A stretch of DNA of 64,000 nucleotides from Corythucha ciliata (Eukaryota; Arthropoda; Insecta; Hemiptera; Tingidae): the NCBI GenBank assembly GCA_038030265.1, contig CM075941.1, positions 58,257,952-58,321,951 on the forward strand, in the 5' to 3' direction. How positions within the stretch are numbered: position 1 is the first letter of the stretch; each line of letters starts with the position of its first letter. The translations under genes were made by a program, and so were the position numbers. Shown one piece after another: positions 31,589 through 42,915 of the stretch. The notes beneath the pieces were generated by a model that worked only from the letters and a program-made list of their open reading frames with translations, was not told the origin of the DNA and searched no databases.

Positions 31589-33440
31589 TAACCATTGCAA
31601 TTATTTTATTCGAGTTTTGTTGAAGCACCCCCCGCACCGTCCACTGTCAACTCTACGTCAGTTCGCAAAAAGTCCGCCAGTTGCCCTGAGTCGAATCTTT
31701 GCGGGGCCAATAGGCAGGTTGTAACAACTTTAAAACTTCCAAGGCTCTTTTTTCATTTTTTTTGCGCTCTTAACTTTATTACGCCATAATGTTTCACTAG
31801 CTCTTGAGCAGTTACCGTATATTGCCAATTACTACGATATAATAATCGTTATATCATCCAATAACTTGAATTCTTGAACCATTTCATAACGTTCACGCAT
31901 TATATTAATATTCAAAAGGGGCGTTGAAATTCACAGCGACGACCCTCAAGAATAGCACTAAAAGACCAATTTCATTAAAGTCGAGGAGCTTACAGGGAAG
32001 AGTATTGCAGACGTGAAATTTACTTAATCATAAAGGGAAAAGACGTTTATGAAACACTATGTTCTTGAAAGTGATCTTCATGACAGGTAGTGGCGGTGGG
32101 ATCGAGGGGGGGGGATGTGTGTGTGTGTGTGAGGGCTTGAAAGGGAAACCAATATCCCAGGGATTACAGTTGGACGAGGAAAGGAAAAAGGGACGTGTGT
32201 TGATCCTCGATACTCTTTGGCGACATGTCTTGGCCATCTGTTCTTTACGTACTTGAGGGTGGTAAGAGAAACGAGACCTGCTCGGGGAAAATAGACACCG
32301 ATTAGAAAATAGAAAAAGGGGTGTGGGGTTGCCCCTTACCGCCTTTTTCCGTTCAACTTCTCCCCCCGATAATGTCACCCCTTTTTCAACACTTAAAACC
32401 CGAGACGTCGAAAATGTATAATGACAAGAAATCCCCCCAGGTTAATTATTAAATAAAACGCCCGTTAACAATCCATATAGCATTCAACAGAAGAAAACTC
32501 AACAATCCCCCCCTTTTCCTGGATTTCCTGGTGGCTGGGAAGGGGGTCTTTGGTTTTTGATGATATAGGGGCGCCAGCATTATAGAAAATGACGGAAAAA
32601 GAGATGAGAAGGAAGGGTGAAAAGGTATAATATAAAACAAAAGGTGTCCCCTTCCAACCCCGCTCCATCAACACACACACACACACCCTTACACTTCGAC
32701 GCTTTCCACTCTGGAAGACAATACCAACCCTCTATAGTCGACTCAAAACTCCCTTACTCATTCTCTCTCACTTACACCCTCTTCAGTGCTTCATACTGCG
32801 TGATAAACTGTTTATCGCCTTCAATTTTAATTAAATTGAATTTTGAAGGAGTGGGAGTGAGGAAGGGAGAAGCTGACGTTTCATTATAAAACTTTAATTC
32901 TGCCCTATAGTGGACCATTGGGTCGATTCATGAATTGAACCGTCGAAATGGTGTGAGGAGGCGGAGGGAGTGATACTTTTTTCTACCAACCAAAAAACTC
33001 AAATGATTTATTACCAGGACTCGTCTTAACTGGAAGAAGCTCTCCCCCACCCCCCACCACCATAAATATACCGCCAGCCACAAGAAAATAACGGTAAACA
33101 ATTTCTCCGCAGGACTTTGTGTAAACACACGGTCTCCTATCAAACAGTAAACTTTGAAGAACTGACCAAATATACAGGGAAAACCGCAATGGCAGCTTAC
33201 AAATCTATTAAGCTTTCGATCGGGAAATCAAACGTAAACATCTCTCTAAAATGTGAGTTTACGATGACGGACGGTTTTAAGAAAACAATGAACGCGGAAC
33301 AAGGAAATGCATGCACTATAGTCGATTGATAGAAGAGAGTTTAAAACGGTCTTTTTTTATTATTCGTGACTTGGTGACGGCAACAATCTATTTTTCACGC
33401 ATCTTATGAGTCTTATTCGGGAAGTTGAAAATCTCTTGAC
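31589..33440. other. Unique DNA, no exon recognised
   Basis: Contains GT (32,118-32,131) and CA (32,672-32,687) microsatellites and G runs. A minus frame near 33,030-33,180 has a hydrophobic stretch but lacks a good splice acceptor and any family match. A plus frame at 33,117-33,329 is likewise unassigned. Confidence 0.45.
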
Positions 33441-33449
33441 AGGGATTTT

Positions 33450-33740
33450 GATTTTGTGCGGTCGCCTGATTCAAAAAACCAATTTTACGCGGATTTCTCG
33501 TACCAAATAAACCATTTTCGCAGGTCTAATTTACTGAAAAACCAATTTTGCGGATTACACTTCTTCCAAAGTTAAAAAAAAAGGCCAGCATCACACTGAA
33601 AATCACTGTTCCAGTAGGTACTCAATAAAATCGCAATGTTTGTGCTAAAATTGCGATTTGTGTGCGCTAAAATCGTCATTTGTTTTGCTGAAATAGCCAG
33701 TTTCGATCTAAAACTTGAGTTTTGGGGTAAAACCACCAAG
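33450..33740 (-). repeat. Short family D-like units, reverse
   Basis: CAAAAAACCAATTTTACGCGG, AATAAACCATTTTCGCAGG and CTGAAAAACCAATTTTGCGG, then AAATCGTCATTTGTTTTGC words leading into family B. Confidence 0.55.
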
Positions 33741-33879
33741 TTTATTTTTAGGGTGAACTGTTGAAAACTTCTGTTCCTGATGGTACTAGCATGTTCTAGG
33801 GCCTCCGAGCCCTAAGCGCCATCAAGTGAAGTCAGTCAGTGCGGCGCTACAAACTGCCCCCCCCCCCCGTGCGGAGACC

Positions 33880-35300
33880 CTCAGGGTAAAAACTTCAATT
33901 TTGTATTTAAAAACGTCAACATTAGCATGAAATCTATAGTTTTGGAAGGTTTCATCTCGATAAGTCACGATTCACGCCAAAGCTGATAAGTTAGTCAAAA
34001 CTGAAGATTTTACCCTTAAAATTTGACATTTTTTCCTCAAAATGAAAAGTCTACCCCCAAAACTGGTGGTTTTATCACAAAAGAGAAGTTTTTCAACCCA
34101 AAAATTCATGTTTCACCCTAAAAAAATTATCAGAAAAATTAAGTTTTCACTACGAAACTGCCGAATTCCGATTTGCAAGTGCGAATTTAGTGGTTTAACC
34201 TTAAAAACTGAAAATTTCGTCAGAGATTTCATGACAGTCGTCGGTTTCAGCGTAAAATCGTCCGTTTTGGGGAAAGCGCCATCAGTTATGGTGGGAAATT
34301 TTCAGTTTTGGAGTGGTACCTCCAAAGGCAGGGAGCACCGCCGTGAGTTGTTGGCATTAAATCGCTAGTTTTGGGGGGGTTAAAAACGACAGTTTTTTAG
34401 GTAATATTGTCAGTTTTTGCAGTGAAATAGTACGGAAAACACTTCCGGGTTTCGGAGTAAAATCGTTAGTTTTAGAGTAAAGTATCCAATTTTCAGGTTA
34501 AGAAAAGTCGGTTTTGTCGTTAAAATCTAGTTTCTGAGTAAAACATTCATTTATGAGGTAAAACCGCCAACATTTTTGGTGTAACACGTCAGCTTTCCGT
34601 GAAATCGTTCGTTTTGGTGAAACATATCGTCTTATTCGGGAACAAAATCGTCTGTAGCATTGTGGTAAAATCGTCAGTTTTGGGGAAAACGTCGCAGTTA
34701 TGGTGTGAAATTGTCAGTTTTGAAGTGAAATGCTCAGTCTTGGGGGTAAAACTCATCATTTCGGTGGTAAAATATTCAGTTTTGAAGTGAAGCCGCCACA
34801 AAACTGGCGATTTTACCATAAAACGAACTTTTAACCAATACAGCGTTCATCGTTTGCCTATAATTTTTGCGTCGGGGCAATTCATATCCACCTGTCCTCA
34901 CCATTGACATGAACAATAATTTAATTTAGAGTGAAAAGGTTGGAAATTAAGTGCCCAAATGAAGAATTTTGTGCGTTATGGGAAACTTTGGGAATAACAC
35001 GTCAGCTTTGACGATAATTTTTTTGTTTTGTTTCGCCAATTTTGGGATAAAAATCGTAGGTTTCAAGGCATTGTCGTCAGTTTTGGTGTAAAGTCATCCG
35101 TTTGGGTTCAAACTACCAGTTTTAGAGTAAAACCGTTAGTTTTGGTGTATTACGTGAGTTTTGGAGACATAAAATTGCCACTTGTGTAATGGAAACTCCA
35201 GTTTTTGGGGTAACACTTTGGTTTCTTGCGTAAAATATTCTGTTTTGGAATAAAATTTTTCAGTCCAGAGTAAAATCTTTAGTTTTGGGTTAAAAACCAA
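33880..35300 (+). repeat. Tandem family B (GTCAGTTTTGGGGTAAAATC words)
   Basis: At least 35 degenerate units combine TCAGTTTTGG with GTAAAA(T/A)C, spaced ~19-25 or doubled to ~40 bases. Long frames here only reflect the repeat. C run at 33,857. Confidence 0.8.
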
Positions 35301-35315
35301 AACGTCTCTCAGGCA

Positions 35316-36585
35316 AAAGACGTTGAAAAGTCCGACTACATTTAATTGAGGGCTAAGTCAATTTAAAGCGCCTTATATGTGAGTTAATTAACTATACCAC
35401 TTCCCTTGCTGGGCGTCTTTGGGGCATCTGACATCTTCTGCTCGCCCCCATAGACCAAGGGCTGGCTGCGCTCCTGAATCTGCCGTTCTAATAAGCAAAT
35501 ACACGGCTGAAGTGACGACTATGAATACGGGCCATAGCACAGCACAGGATCCAACCACAAGCAAAGGTCCAAACTACAACAACAATGGTTTCACCATAGC
35601 ACCGAAAACAGCAAGAATCTAACAACAGCTAAGCCTCAACCCCAAAAAGCTTCAACATCAGTAAAACTCTCTCTTTTTTTCCTATTTTCTTCCTTTTCCT
35701 TATTTCTGAAATCCGGGGATAACAGACTCAACCCCAACCCCTCTATCACCAGGCCTTGATAATTATTGACATTTTATCCTAAAATGGTGATTTCGCTCGA
35801 TGCACGGACGTTTTGGGCTCCCCGAAGTTGACGGAGCCTCAGACGCTTACAAATAACCGCTTAGAAACTATAGTCGTTATCGTGTGGAATTTCTGAGAAT
35901 TTAACTGCGCACACAAACTAAATCAGGTCGAAAACTGTCGATTTTATTCCCACGGAACGTAATTTTTCTCGTTCTTGGCCAGGAGCTAGCAATTTTCCTG
36001 AAGGTGCTCATTAAAAATTGTGATTTGCGGATTTGGCTGGTACTGGCGTACTAGCGCGGCACAATAATTTTACGATCAGACGAGTACGATTTTAAGGGGA
36101 CGAGTGGCCGGTATTTTTGGCCACTGTTGTTGGCTACAAATAATTTCCCCGCCGAAAGTGGCCCCGTTCAATCCGAAAAAGAGGCTTGAATGACGAATTC
36201 TTGACGAATTTTCCCTTCAAGTAAATAAATATAGGGAACCAGAAATTGCCATAGGTTCCTACTATTCGTATAAAATGAACGTTTTATAGTAGAATAGCTG
36301 AAGTTACTCATATCTGGTACATTACCTTCTTCAGTCAAGTGAGAACCATCCGACCCCTCGGCTCCATCTACAGAAACAGAAAAAAAGACAACCGCGAAAT
36401 TAATTGATACGCTAACAAGTGACAACTACCTACTACACAATATCGCGACCACATCGCACACGGTGTCCTAGAAACGGGCTTCCTGATATGCAATGGTAAT
36501 CACGTAAAGCTATAACTCGACACAGAAGAGGTGTTCCCCTCCCCCAGCCCCTTCACCATCACTATCAACGTAACCAAACAATGGG
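35316..36585. repeat. Tandem segmental duplication, copy 1
   Basis: About 1.27 kb directly adjoining a second copy at 36,586-37,872. Beyond the first ~250 bases the copies are almost identical; I noted single changes such as C/T near 35,627 and C/T at the position matching 37,686. The first ~250 bases hold several substitutions and a 27-base length difference. The segment contains the minus-strand mini-exon, and in its outer part a reversed end-like word, GGCTGGCTGCGCTCCTG. Confidence 0.93.
36326..36367 (-). CDS. 42-nt mini-exon of the UNC5-like gene, copy 1
   Basis: On the minus strand a pyrimidine-rich acceptor (TTTCTGTTTCTGTAG) precedes 42 bases, followed by the donor GTAATG. Entering in phase 1 and leaving in phase 1, it encodes about 14 residues, DGAEGSDGSHLTEE, acidic and Ser/Gly-rich, like a juxtamembrane linker. 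Its phase matches the donor of the thrombospondin exon at 38,256-38,426. UNC5 receptors have a short variable linker between the second TSR and the membrane span, so linker or alternative exon is the inference. An identical copy sits 1,291 bases upstream in the gene's direction. Confidence 0.5.
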
Positions 36586-37872
36586 AAAGACGTTGAAAAG
36601 TCGACTACCTTAATTGAGGGCTAAGTCATTTAAAGCGCCTTATATCTGAGTTAATTAACTATACCACTTTCCTTGCTGGGGGTCTTTGGGGCATCTGACA
36701 TCTTCTGCTCGTCCCCATAGACCAAGGGCTGGCTACGCTCCTGAATCTGCCGTTCTAATTAGTAAGTCATCTGTTTTGAATCGAAATAAGCAAATACACG
36801 GCTTAAGTGACGACTGTGAATACGGGCCATAGCCACAGGATCCAACCACAAGCAAAGGTCCAAACTACAACAACAATGGTTTCACCATAGCACCGAAAAC
36901 AGCAAGAATCTAACAACAGCCAAGCCTCAACCCCAAAAAGCTTCAACATCAGTAAAACTCTCTCTTTTTTTCCTATTTTCTTCCTTTTCCTTATTTCTGA
37001 AATCCGGGGATAACAGACTCAACCCCAACCCCTCTATCACCAGGCCTTGATAATTATTGACATTTTATCCTAAAATGGTGATTTCGCTCGATGCACGGAC
37101 GTTTTGGGCTCCCCGAAGTTGACGGAGCCTCAGACGCTTACAAATAACCGCTTAGAAACTATAGTCGTTATCGTGTGGAATTTCTGAGAATTTAACTGCG
37201 CACACAAACTAAATCAGGTCGAAAACTGTCGATTTTATTCCCACGGAACGTAATTTTTCTCGTTCTTGGCCAGGAGCTAGCAATTTTCCTGAAGGTGCTC
37301 ATTAAAAATTGTGATTTGCGGATTTGGCTGGTACTGGCGTACTAGCGCGGCACAATAATTTTACGATCAGACGAGTACGATTTTAAGGGGACGAGTGGCC
37401 GGTATTTTTGGCCACTGTTGTTGGCTACAAATAATTTCCCCGCCGAAAGTGGCCCCGTTCAATCCGAAAAAGAGGCTTGAATGACGAATTCTTGACGAAT
37501 TTTCCCTTCAAGTAAATAAATATAGGGAACCAGAAATTGCCATAGGTTCCTACTATTCGTATAAAATGAACGTTTTATAGTAGAATAGCTGAAGTTACTC
37601 ATATCTGGTACATTACCTTCTTCAGTCAAGTGAGAACCATCCGACCCCTCGGCTCCATCTACAGAAACAGAAAAAAAGACAACCGTGAAATTAATTGATA
37701 CGCTAACAAGTGACAACTACCTACTACACAATATCGCGACCACATCGCACACGGTGTCCTAGAAACGGGCTTCCTGATATGCAATGGTAATCACGTAAAG
37801 CTATAACTCGACACAGAAGAGGTGTTCCCCTCCCCCAGCCCCTTCACCATCACTATCAACGTAACCAAACAA
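36586..37872. repeat. Tandem segmental duplication, copy 2
   Basis: Direct repeat of 35,316-36,585. It carries a 27-base stretch near 36,760-36,787 (TAGTAAGTCATCTG within it) that is absent from copy 1. The reversed end-like word reads GGCTGGCTACGCTCCTG here. The high identity means either a very recent duplication or an assembly artefact. Confidence 0.93.
37617..37658 (-). CDS. 42-nt mini-exon of the UNC5-like gene, copy 2
   Basis: Identical in sequence, splice sites and phase (1-1) to the copy at 36,326-36,367. Because both are symmetric, a transcript could include neither, one or both without a frame change, giving 0, 14 or 28 extra residues. The nearest upstream exon is the TSR exon ~600 bases away. 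Confidence 0.5.
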
Positions 37873-38255
37873 TAGAGGAGCCCCCAGGCCCCCAGGTTGA
37901 TTTAATAGCTCCATTCAACCCTCCTGTATATTCAGCGAACCGCCTACGTTTTCGATAACGAATTGCACTAGGGAAATGACGGGCAATAGGATGAGGGGTT
38001 GTGTATGAGCGATGATGGGAAACGGGGGGGGGGGAGGGGAGGGAGAGTAATAGACGACTCTCCTAATTCGCATAAAATGTTCGTAAATTGCTGCTATCCT
38101 ATCACCGATGCCGCTGCTTCAAAAGGGTTATATGGAGAGGGATGACACACTACAACTGAATGTGTGTAACCGGCGAATGCGAGTAATGTTTTGACACTAT
38201 AAAACCCACAAGAAAGGTATAATTACGAAGGTTTGAATTATAAAAATGCACTTAC
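37873..38255. other. Intron of the UNC5-like gene
   Basis: Between the mini-exon duplication and the TSR exon. Contains a G run at 38,025-38,033 and nothing else recognisable. Confidence 0.5.
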
Positions 38256-38426
38256 ACGGGCATTGTCCTCCCGTACAGTTTGCCGTAATCACGTCCTTCC
38301 CGAAACAGAATTTCCCACCGTTCGAAGGCGAGGGATTCGAACAGGTTCGCCGTTTTTGATGTTTGCAATCTGAGCCGCACTGAGACCATCCAGACCACAT
38401 TGACCATCGTCCGTCGACGGCGGAAG
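38256..38426 (-). CDS. Unc5: Exon encoding a thrombospondin type-1 repeat, UNC5 netrin-receptor-like (second TSR)
   Basis: On the minus strand an acceptor TTATGTTTCAG is followed by 171 coding bases and the strong donor GTAAGT; both introns are phase 1. The exon encodes a TSR starting AVDGRWSMWSGWSQCGSDC. The tryptophans are WSMW-GWS. Six cysteines are visible: C-GSD-C, then RRTC, GKFC, TANC and GGQC. The three-residue gap between the first two cysteines and the PSNGGKFCFG segment fit the second TSR of UNC5 receptors better than other TSR proteins. UNC5 binds netrin at the cell surface and signals repulsion in axon guidance. I did not find the Ig, first TSR, membrane, ZU5 or death-domain exons; they may lie outside the window. 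Confidence 0.75.
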
Positions 38427-39170
38427 CTGAAACATAATTTTGAGAAAAATATTTAAATTAAATGTCTCCTTTGGGTCTATAGTGAGGGGGGGGGGTGGGA
38501 GTAGAGCTTTAGGGGGAAAAAAGGCTAGGGTCCATTGCCGGCCATTAATCCCACAACGTGGTGTCCCAGGGGATTAATGGATGCTATTGTAGACCTCTGT
38601 ACCTTGATTTTACCATTAGAGGCAACCTCGGCTCATGACCCTTTATTAATCTTAAGCAACAAAAGACTGCACTATAAACAGGGTCACTTGGTTTTTTTTT
38701 TTTTTGTGGAAAAAAGAGAGGTAAAACCCTATTGTTCTCCCCACAGTCTTCCATAAACCGAGGGAAAAAATAATTCAAGCAATTAAGGTCCTATTGTTTG
38801 ACAGGATTTTTCAAAGGCCTGCATAAGTTGATTCCAATAGGCGAGGCTTTGTCTTGCATTATTTACTTTTCAAGTAATAAACAACAAACTTTGTAGTATA
38901 AGTATTCTTCAAATGTCGACTACAGGACCTATATAAAAGGAACTTTCCAGCGAGACAATTTGAGTAATTAAACCTTCGGTTTATTTTAAAGTGAAATCAG
39001 CTTGTCACTGCTGAAACAAACTAAAATCAGGTATTACGCTACAGTTGTCGGCCAAGAGCTAACACTATAAGAGCCTTTTGGAGCTAAAATTGGCCCTTAT
39101 TGCTGATCCTCGCGTGTCGGGTGTCAGATGCCCCGCAGAAGTAAATTTTAAAGGTGGAAAATTGGCTGAG
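38427..39170. other. Presumed intron, no further exon recognised
   Basis: Contains G8 (38,488) and a T13 run (38,693). No TSR or Ig-like exon was seen on the minus strand. Confidence 0.45.
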
Positions 39171-39560
39171 TGACCCCCCAAAAACTCACAAAATTTGGTC
39201 ATTTTTTTAAGAAGCCAAAAGTGCACAATTCTAAAGCCGTAAAATTGATTCCTGAAATTGAACTGACTCCATGAAAAGATTTTTTATAGAAGCGAAAACC
39301 GTCAATTTGTGGTTTGAAACAGCTAAGGGAATAAAGTGTGGACAATTGGGCGGAAAAAAATGGCCTTTTGAGAGACCCGAATCACGAAATTAGTCTTTTG
39401 ATATGAAGCCCAGCAACCCGGCAAAAATGGGTTTTTAAAAGAGACAGAGCTGTGAAATTGACTTTTGGAAGCGCGAAATCTGCAAAATTGATCTTAATAG
39501 AAGTGCAGAAACGATTCATTTGATTTTCTGAAAGTTCTGATAGTTTCAAACGCGATTTAT
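39171..39560 (+). repeat. Tandem family D, forward
   Basis: CGAAATTAGTCTTTTGATATG, GTGAAATTGACTTTTGGAAG and GCAAAATTGATCTTAATAGAA type units, ~30-35-base spacing. Confidence 0.6.
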
Positions 39561-40400
39561 ACAAGTATTGCAATTAATAAGCGTTTTTCCCCTTCGAATT
39601 TAGCCGTGGACATAATCTAAGATCAGCACATTAAGGGTTTTGTCTTAATTTCACCCGTAAATTTGACCTTGAATCTGCGATTTATGCTCAATTTCATCCA
39701 CGTACTAGCGATTATTCCAAGTTTTATTCATGCATTACGTACTTTTCTTATTTTCAGCCCTAATTTTTTCATTTTAACTTCAATGTTTCAGCCATGAGTT
39801 TATCTTTTTTTTTTCTCAATTTTATCCGCGGGCACATTTGCGTACACCTACGTCCCCCCACCACCTGTGAAGTTTACCGGTCAAATAGGCTCTTAAGCCA
39901 CGAATCAGTGATTTTTTCTCGAATTTTGGCCTGGAATTTGCACGGAGAAACCGTGAATTAGCGCCTTTTCGCGATTTTGGCTCGAAATTTCTGTGATTTT
40001 TCAAAACTTTTAGCCGCGTTCTGCTGTGCGTACAGCTATGTCTCCGCACTCGTTTTTGCAACTCACGCTTCAACTTTCAACAACGCATGCGTCTAAGCTA
40101 TTCACACAATTTCTGATGTCCTTCCAGCTTTTTGACGCATGCAATAAGCGCATTCCTCACGTTCAACAACACCGTGCGGCTATGTATGACGCGTGCCTCT
40201 GACGCGTAACGAAAAGGCACAAGTGGAGGAGACATAGATTAAGAACAGCAGATTAGTGAGCCTTGTCAATTTTAACAGGATAACGACCCACAGAATTTGA
40301 GGATCGGCTTATTTTCTTCATTTTAGGCGCAAAACTGCCTCCTTAGGGCGCAAATTAGCATAATTTTCTCAATTTCAGCAATGAAATAGCTTCCAGAATG
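39561..40400 (-). repeat. Family A array, reverse
   Basis: Reverse units, interrupted by a ~200-base unrelated stretch (about 40,040-40,240, with three GACGC(A/G)T words). The module GAGGATCGGCTTATTTTC then AACTGCCTCCTTAGGGC (40,298-40,345) is the reverse of that at 4,290-4,340. Confidence 0.7.
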
Positions 40401-40420
40401 GATTTCTCGTTGATTGAGAC

Positions 40421-40630
40421 CAGTGGCGTAGGTACGGGGGGATATAGGGGGATAGAACCCCCCCCCCCCCCAGAGATACAAGTATGCGAACAAAGGGGCA
40501 CTAGTACCAACGCTCTCAAGAGCCTCATAAAGTTTCTCGTTGAAGTTACGTTTAGCAGATTTTCTCGACTTCAAGCAGCCCGAAAAGGACAGCGTGCGTC
40601 CCATGCTTCCTTGGACTTCAGACCCCACGA
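40421..40630 (+). mobile_element. Transposon-end-like segment
   Basis: Starts CAGTGGCGTAGGTACGGGG, very like the hAT-type termini at 28,055 and 53,840. The nearest reversed end (GTAGGTCCGCCAGTG, ending 42,283) has different flanking bases (ATTGAGAC against ACCCTACG), so no intact element can be claimed. Confidence 0.45.
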
Positions 40631-42742
40631 AGTAGCGTACCGAGGTAGGGGCCAGGGGGGGCGGGGGGGGCGCTCGAAAAGCTTAAATACGTAAAAAATG
40701 AGGATTTTTAGGTTATCCGTGGATGAAAGGCATGTGAAAAGGTCGGACGGTAGGACAGCGATTTGGCTACTTTCTTAAAAATTACTGTTTATCCGACCTG
40801 GAGAATATAACGTTGCAAGTGATATCAGCAAAGACTGTGGGCCGATTATTCGAATGAGCCCCCAAAAGCGCTATTCTGGTGGCTCAAATTGAGAAAATTG
40901 ACGATATCTTGAAGAAAATTCGCGGCTAAAAAGAGGAAAATACACCGTGTCACCAGTTTCATTAGGTCTTTAAAGCCCAGTTAAGTGCTAATCAGCAATT
41001 TGCAACTTGCTGACGCGGCAAAAATTGAAAAAACCCCTAATATTCGTGTCTATACCTGCGAAAAAGCGCTTATTCGAGGTCTCGCGATGCAACTTCCAGA
41101 CTAAAATTGAGGTAAAAATCGCTGATTCGCGGTGCTTGGAGACCAATCTACGAATAAATTGTGGAAATCAACGCAAAAGCGTTGTTTTTGGGCCAACCCC
41201 GCGGTTAAAATTGAGAAAACACGCTATATTATTGACAAAAAAAATACGCTTTCAGGTTAAAACTGGAACAAAATGGCAAATTCACAACTGAAATTGCGAA
41301 AAATCGCCCTTTCGCGTATAAAAAATGGAATAGATGCTAAATCGTCGCAAAATTAACGTAAAACGCTATTCTACAGCTGAAATTGGGAAAAATCGCTAAC
41401 TTGCAATTGGCTGATATAGTGAGGAAAAACGTTGATTCGCGGATGCAAATAAAGAAAATCACTATTTCGCGGCTTAAATTGAAAAAAAAAATCACTATTT
41501 AGGGCGGCTAAATTTGAGAAAAACGCTTATTTTCAGTTCAAATTGGGGAAAAGTGCTAATTCTCTGCTAAAAATGGAAAAAAATGACTAATTTGCAGATA
41601 ACTACGCCATTCGTGGCTTCTGAATGCAACTTTTGAGACAGAAATTGAGAAAAAGCGCGAATTCATGGCAATCGATGAAAAAACTGCCAATGCGCGGGCA
41701 AAACTGAGAAAAATCGCTCATGGATAGCATATGGTGAACCAAAAAAATCCTAATTTGTAAAAAGCCCTCTGCTAATATTGAGGTAAACACTTGAGAAAAA
41801 CTATAATTTTCAGCTAAAACTGAGAAAAGTGCTAATCCCCTGCTAAGAAAATTGAAAAAAAAATCGCTAATTTGCTGCTAAAATTGAGGAATGCTCCAAA
41901 ACTGTGGAAAATTAAGAAACCATCTCATGGAATAAAAACGCTACTTTGCTGCTAATGTTGAGAAAATGCGCAAATTCATGGTTATGGGAGGAAAGACACA
42001 ACTTCTAATCCGCGGCTGAAATTGAGAAGAACGATAAACGCGGCCAACATTGAGAAAATAGGCGCTGATTTGCGGGTGAAATTGACAAAAAGCACTCATT
42101 CATGGTTAAAATTGATAAATTCCGGGTCTTAAAGCGCTAATTGGCGGATAGAAAAGGTGAAATAGCGGTAATTCGTGGCTAAAATAAGGAAAAGGCTAAG
42201 TTAAAATTATTCATACAAAGAGACTTCAGAGGCTTTTTGGAGATCACCGCGATTGGGCCCCGATAGGTGTAGGTCCGCCAGTGACCCTACGATACGCGGT
42301 TTCATCCATTTCTAAATTTTAGCCGTTTCCTCTAAAAATCGCCCGACTGAGAGATTTTTGGGTCATTTTTTCTGAGTATTTCGATTTGAGCCGAAAGTAT
42401 GAGTCCCGTGGAGATGATGCTCAATCGACTAACGTACGCGGTTTCCTTCCCAACATCATTGAGTGGCCATCACTGTCCCTTAAATTGGGTGAAAGTGTGC
42501 GTTTTTATTTGCACTCGTATTATCGACTTCGTCGATCTGCTAAAATCGATGGCTAAAATGTGAAAAAAAAACCCTCCTCTCACCACAACGAGATTTTAAT
42601 CTGATCTCCTCCTAGGACAAATGACTGAGTCGTATATTTGCTGTGCACCTGCAACGTTCTATTCTCCAGGTCGGATGGACTGTAAAATTGTTGATATAAG
42701 AGTCAAATCCTCGTCCAACCGTGTGCCAAGAAAGACTACTTG
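40631..42742. mobile_element. Second composite with inverted terminal blocks and array core
   Basis: Block B (40,631-40,885) matches 4,021-4,280. Block D (42,643-42,742, reversed, with AACGTTCTATTCTCCAGGT) matches 7,194-7,345. The core is a long forward family A array. The arrangement repeats that at 4.0-7.3 kb with a shorter core. Exact ends and target duplication are not determined. Confidence 0.55.
40886..42200 (+). repeat. Family A array, forward, ~45 units
   Basis: One of the longest uninterrupted runs in the window: TAAAATTGAG, A-runs, CGCTAATT and GCGGC words at ~29-base spacing. It includes the shared module near 40,915-40,985. Confidence 0.85.
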
Positions 42743-42759
42743 GCTTTACCTTACAAAGT

Positions 42760-42915
42760 TTGCTTTTTAGGGAGTCAATCCTGCGAAATTTGCTTTTTGA
42801 GGTAGTGAAACCCGCGAAATTGGGTTTTCTTTGTGTGAAATCCGTAAAATTTTGGTTATTAAGAGCCTAACTCGTAAAATTGACTTCTTTTAGTGCGAAA
42901 TTGCCCGAAATTGGT
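42760..42915 (+). repeat. Tandem family D, forward
   Basis: CCTGCGAAATTTGCTTTTTGAG, CCGCGAAATTGGGTTTTC and CCGTAAAATTTTGGTTATTA type units, ~31-35-base spacing. Confidence 0.7.

Noticed and set aside
33030..33180. Hydrophobic minus-strand stretch considered as the UNC5 membrane-span exon
   Set aside because: The acceptor is poor, the glycine-rich hydrophobic stretch is created by a CCACC-rich tract, and it does not resemble the UNC5 juxtamembrane region.
40421..42283. Possible hAT element with CAGTGGCGTAGG and CACTGGCGGAC ends
   Set aside because: The flanking eight bases (ATTGAGAC and ACCCTACG) do not match and the ends differ, so they are reported only as separate end-like words.
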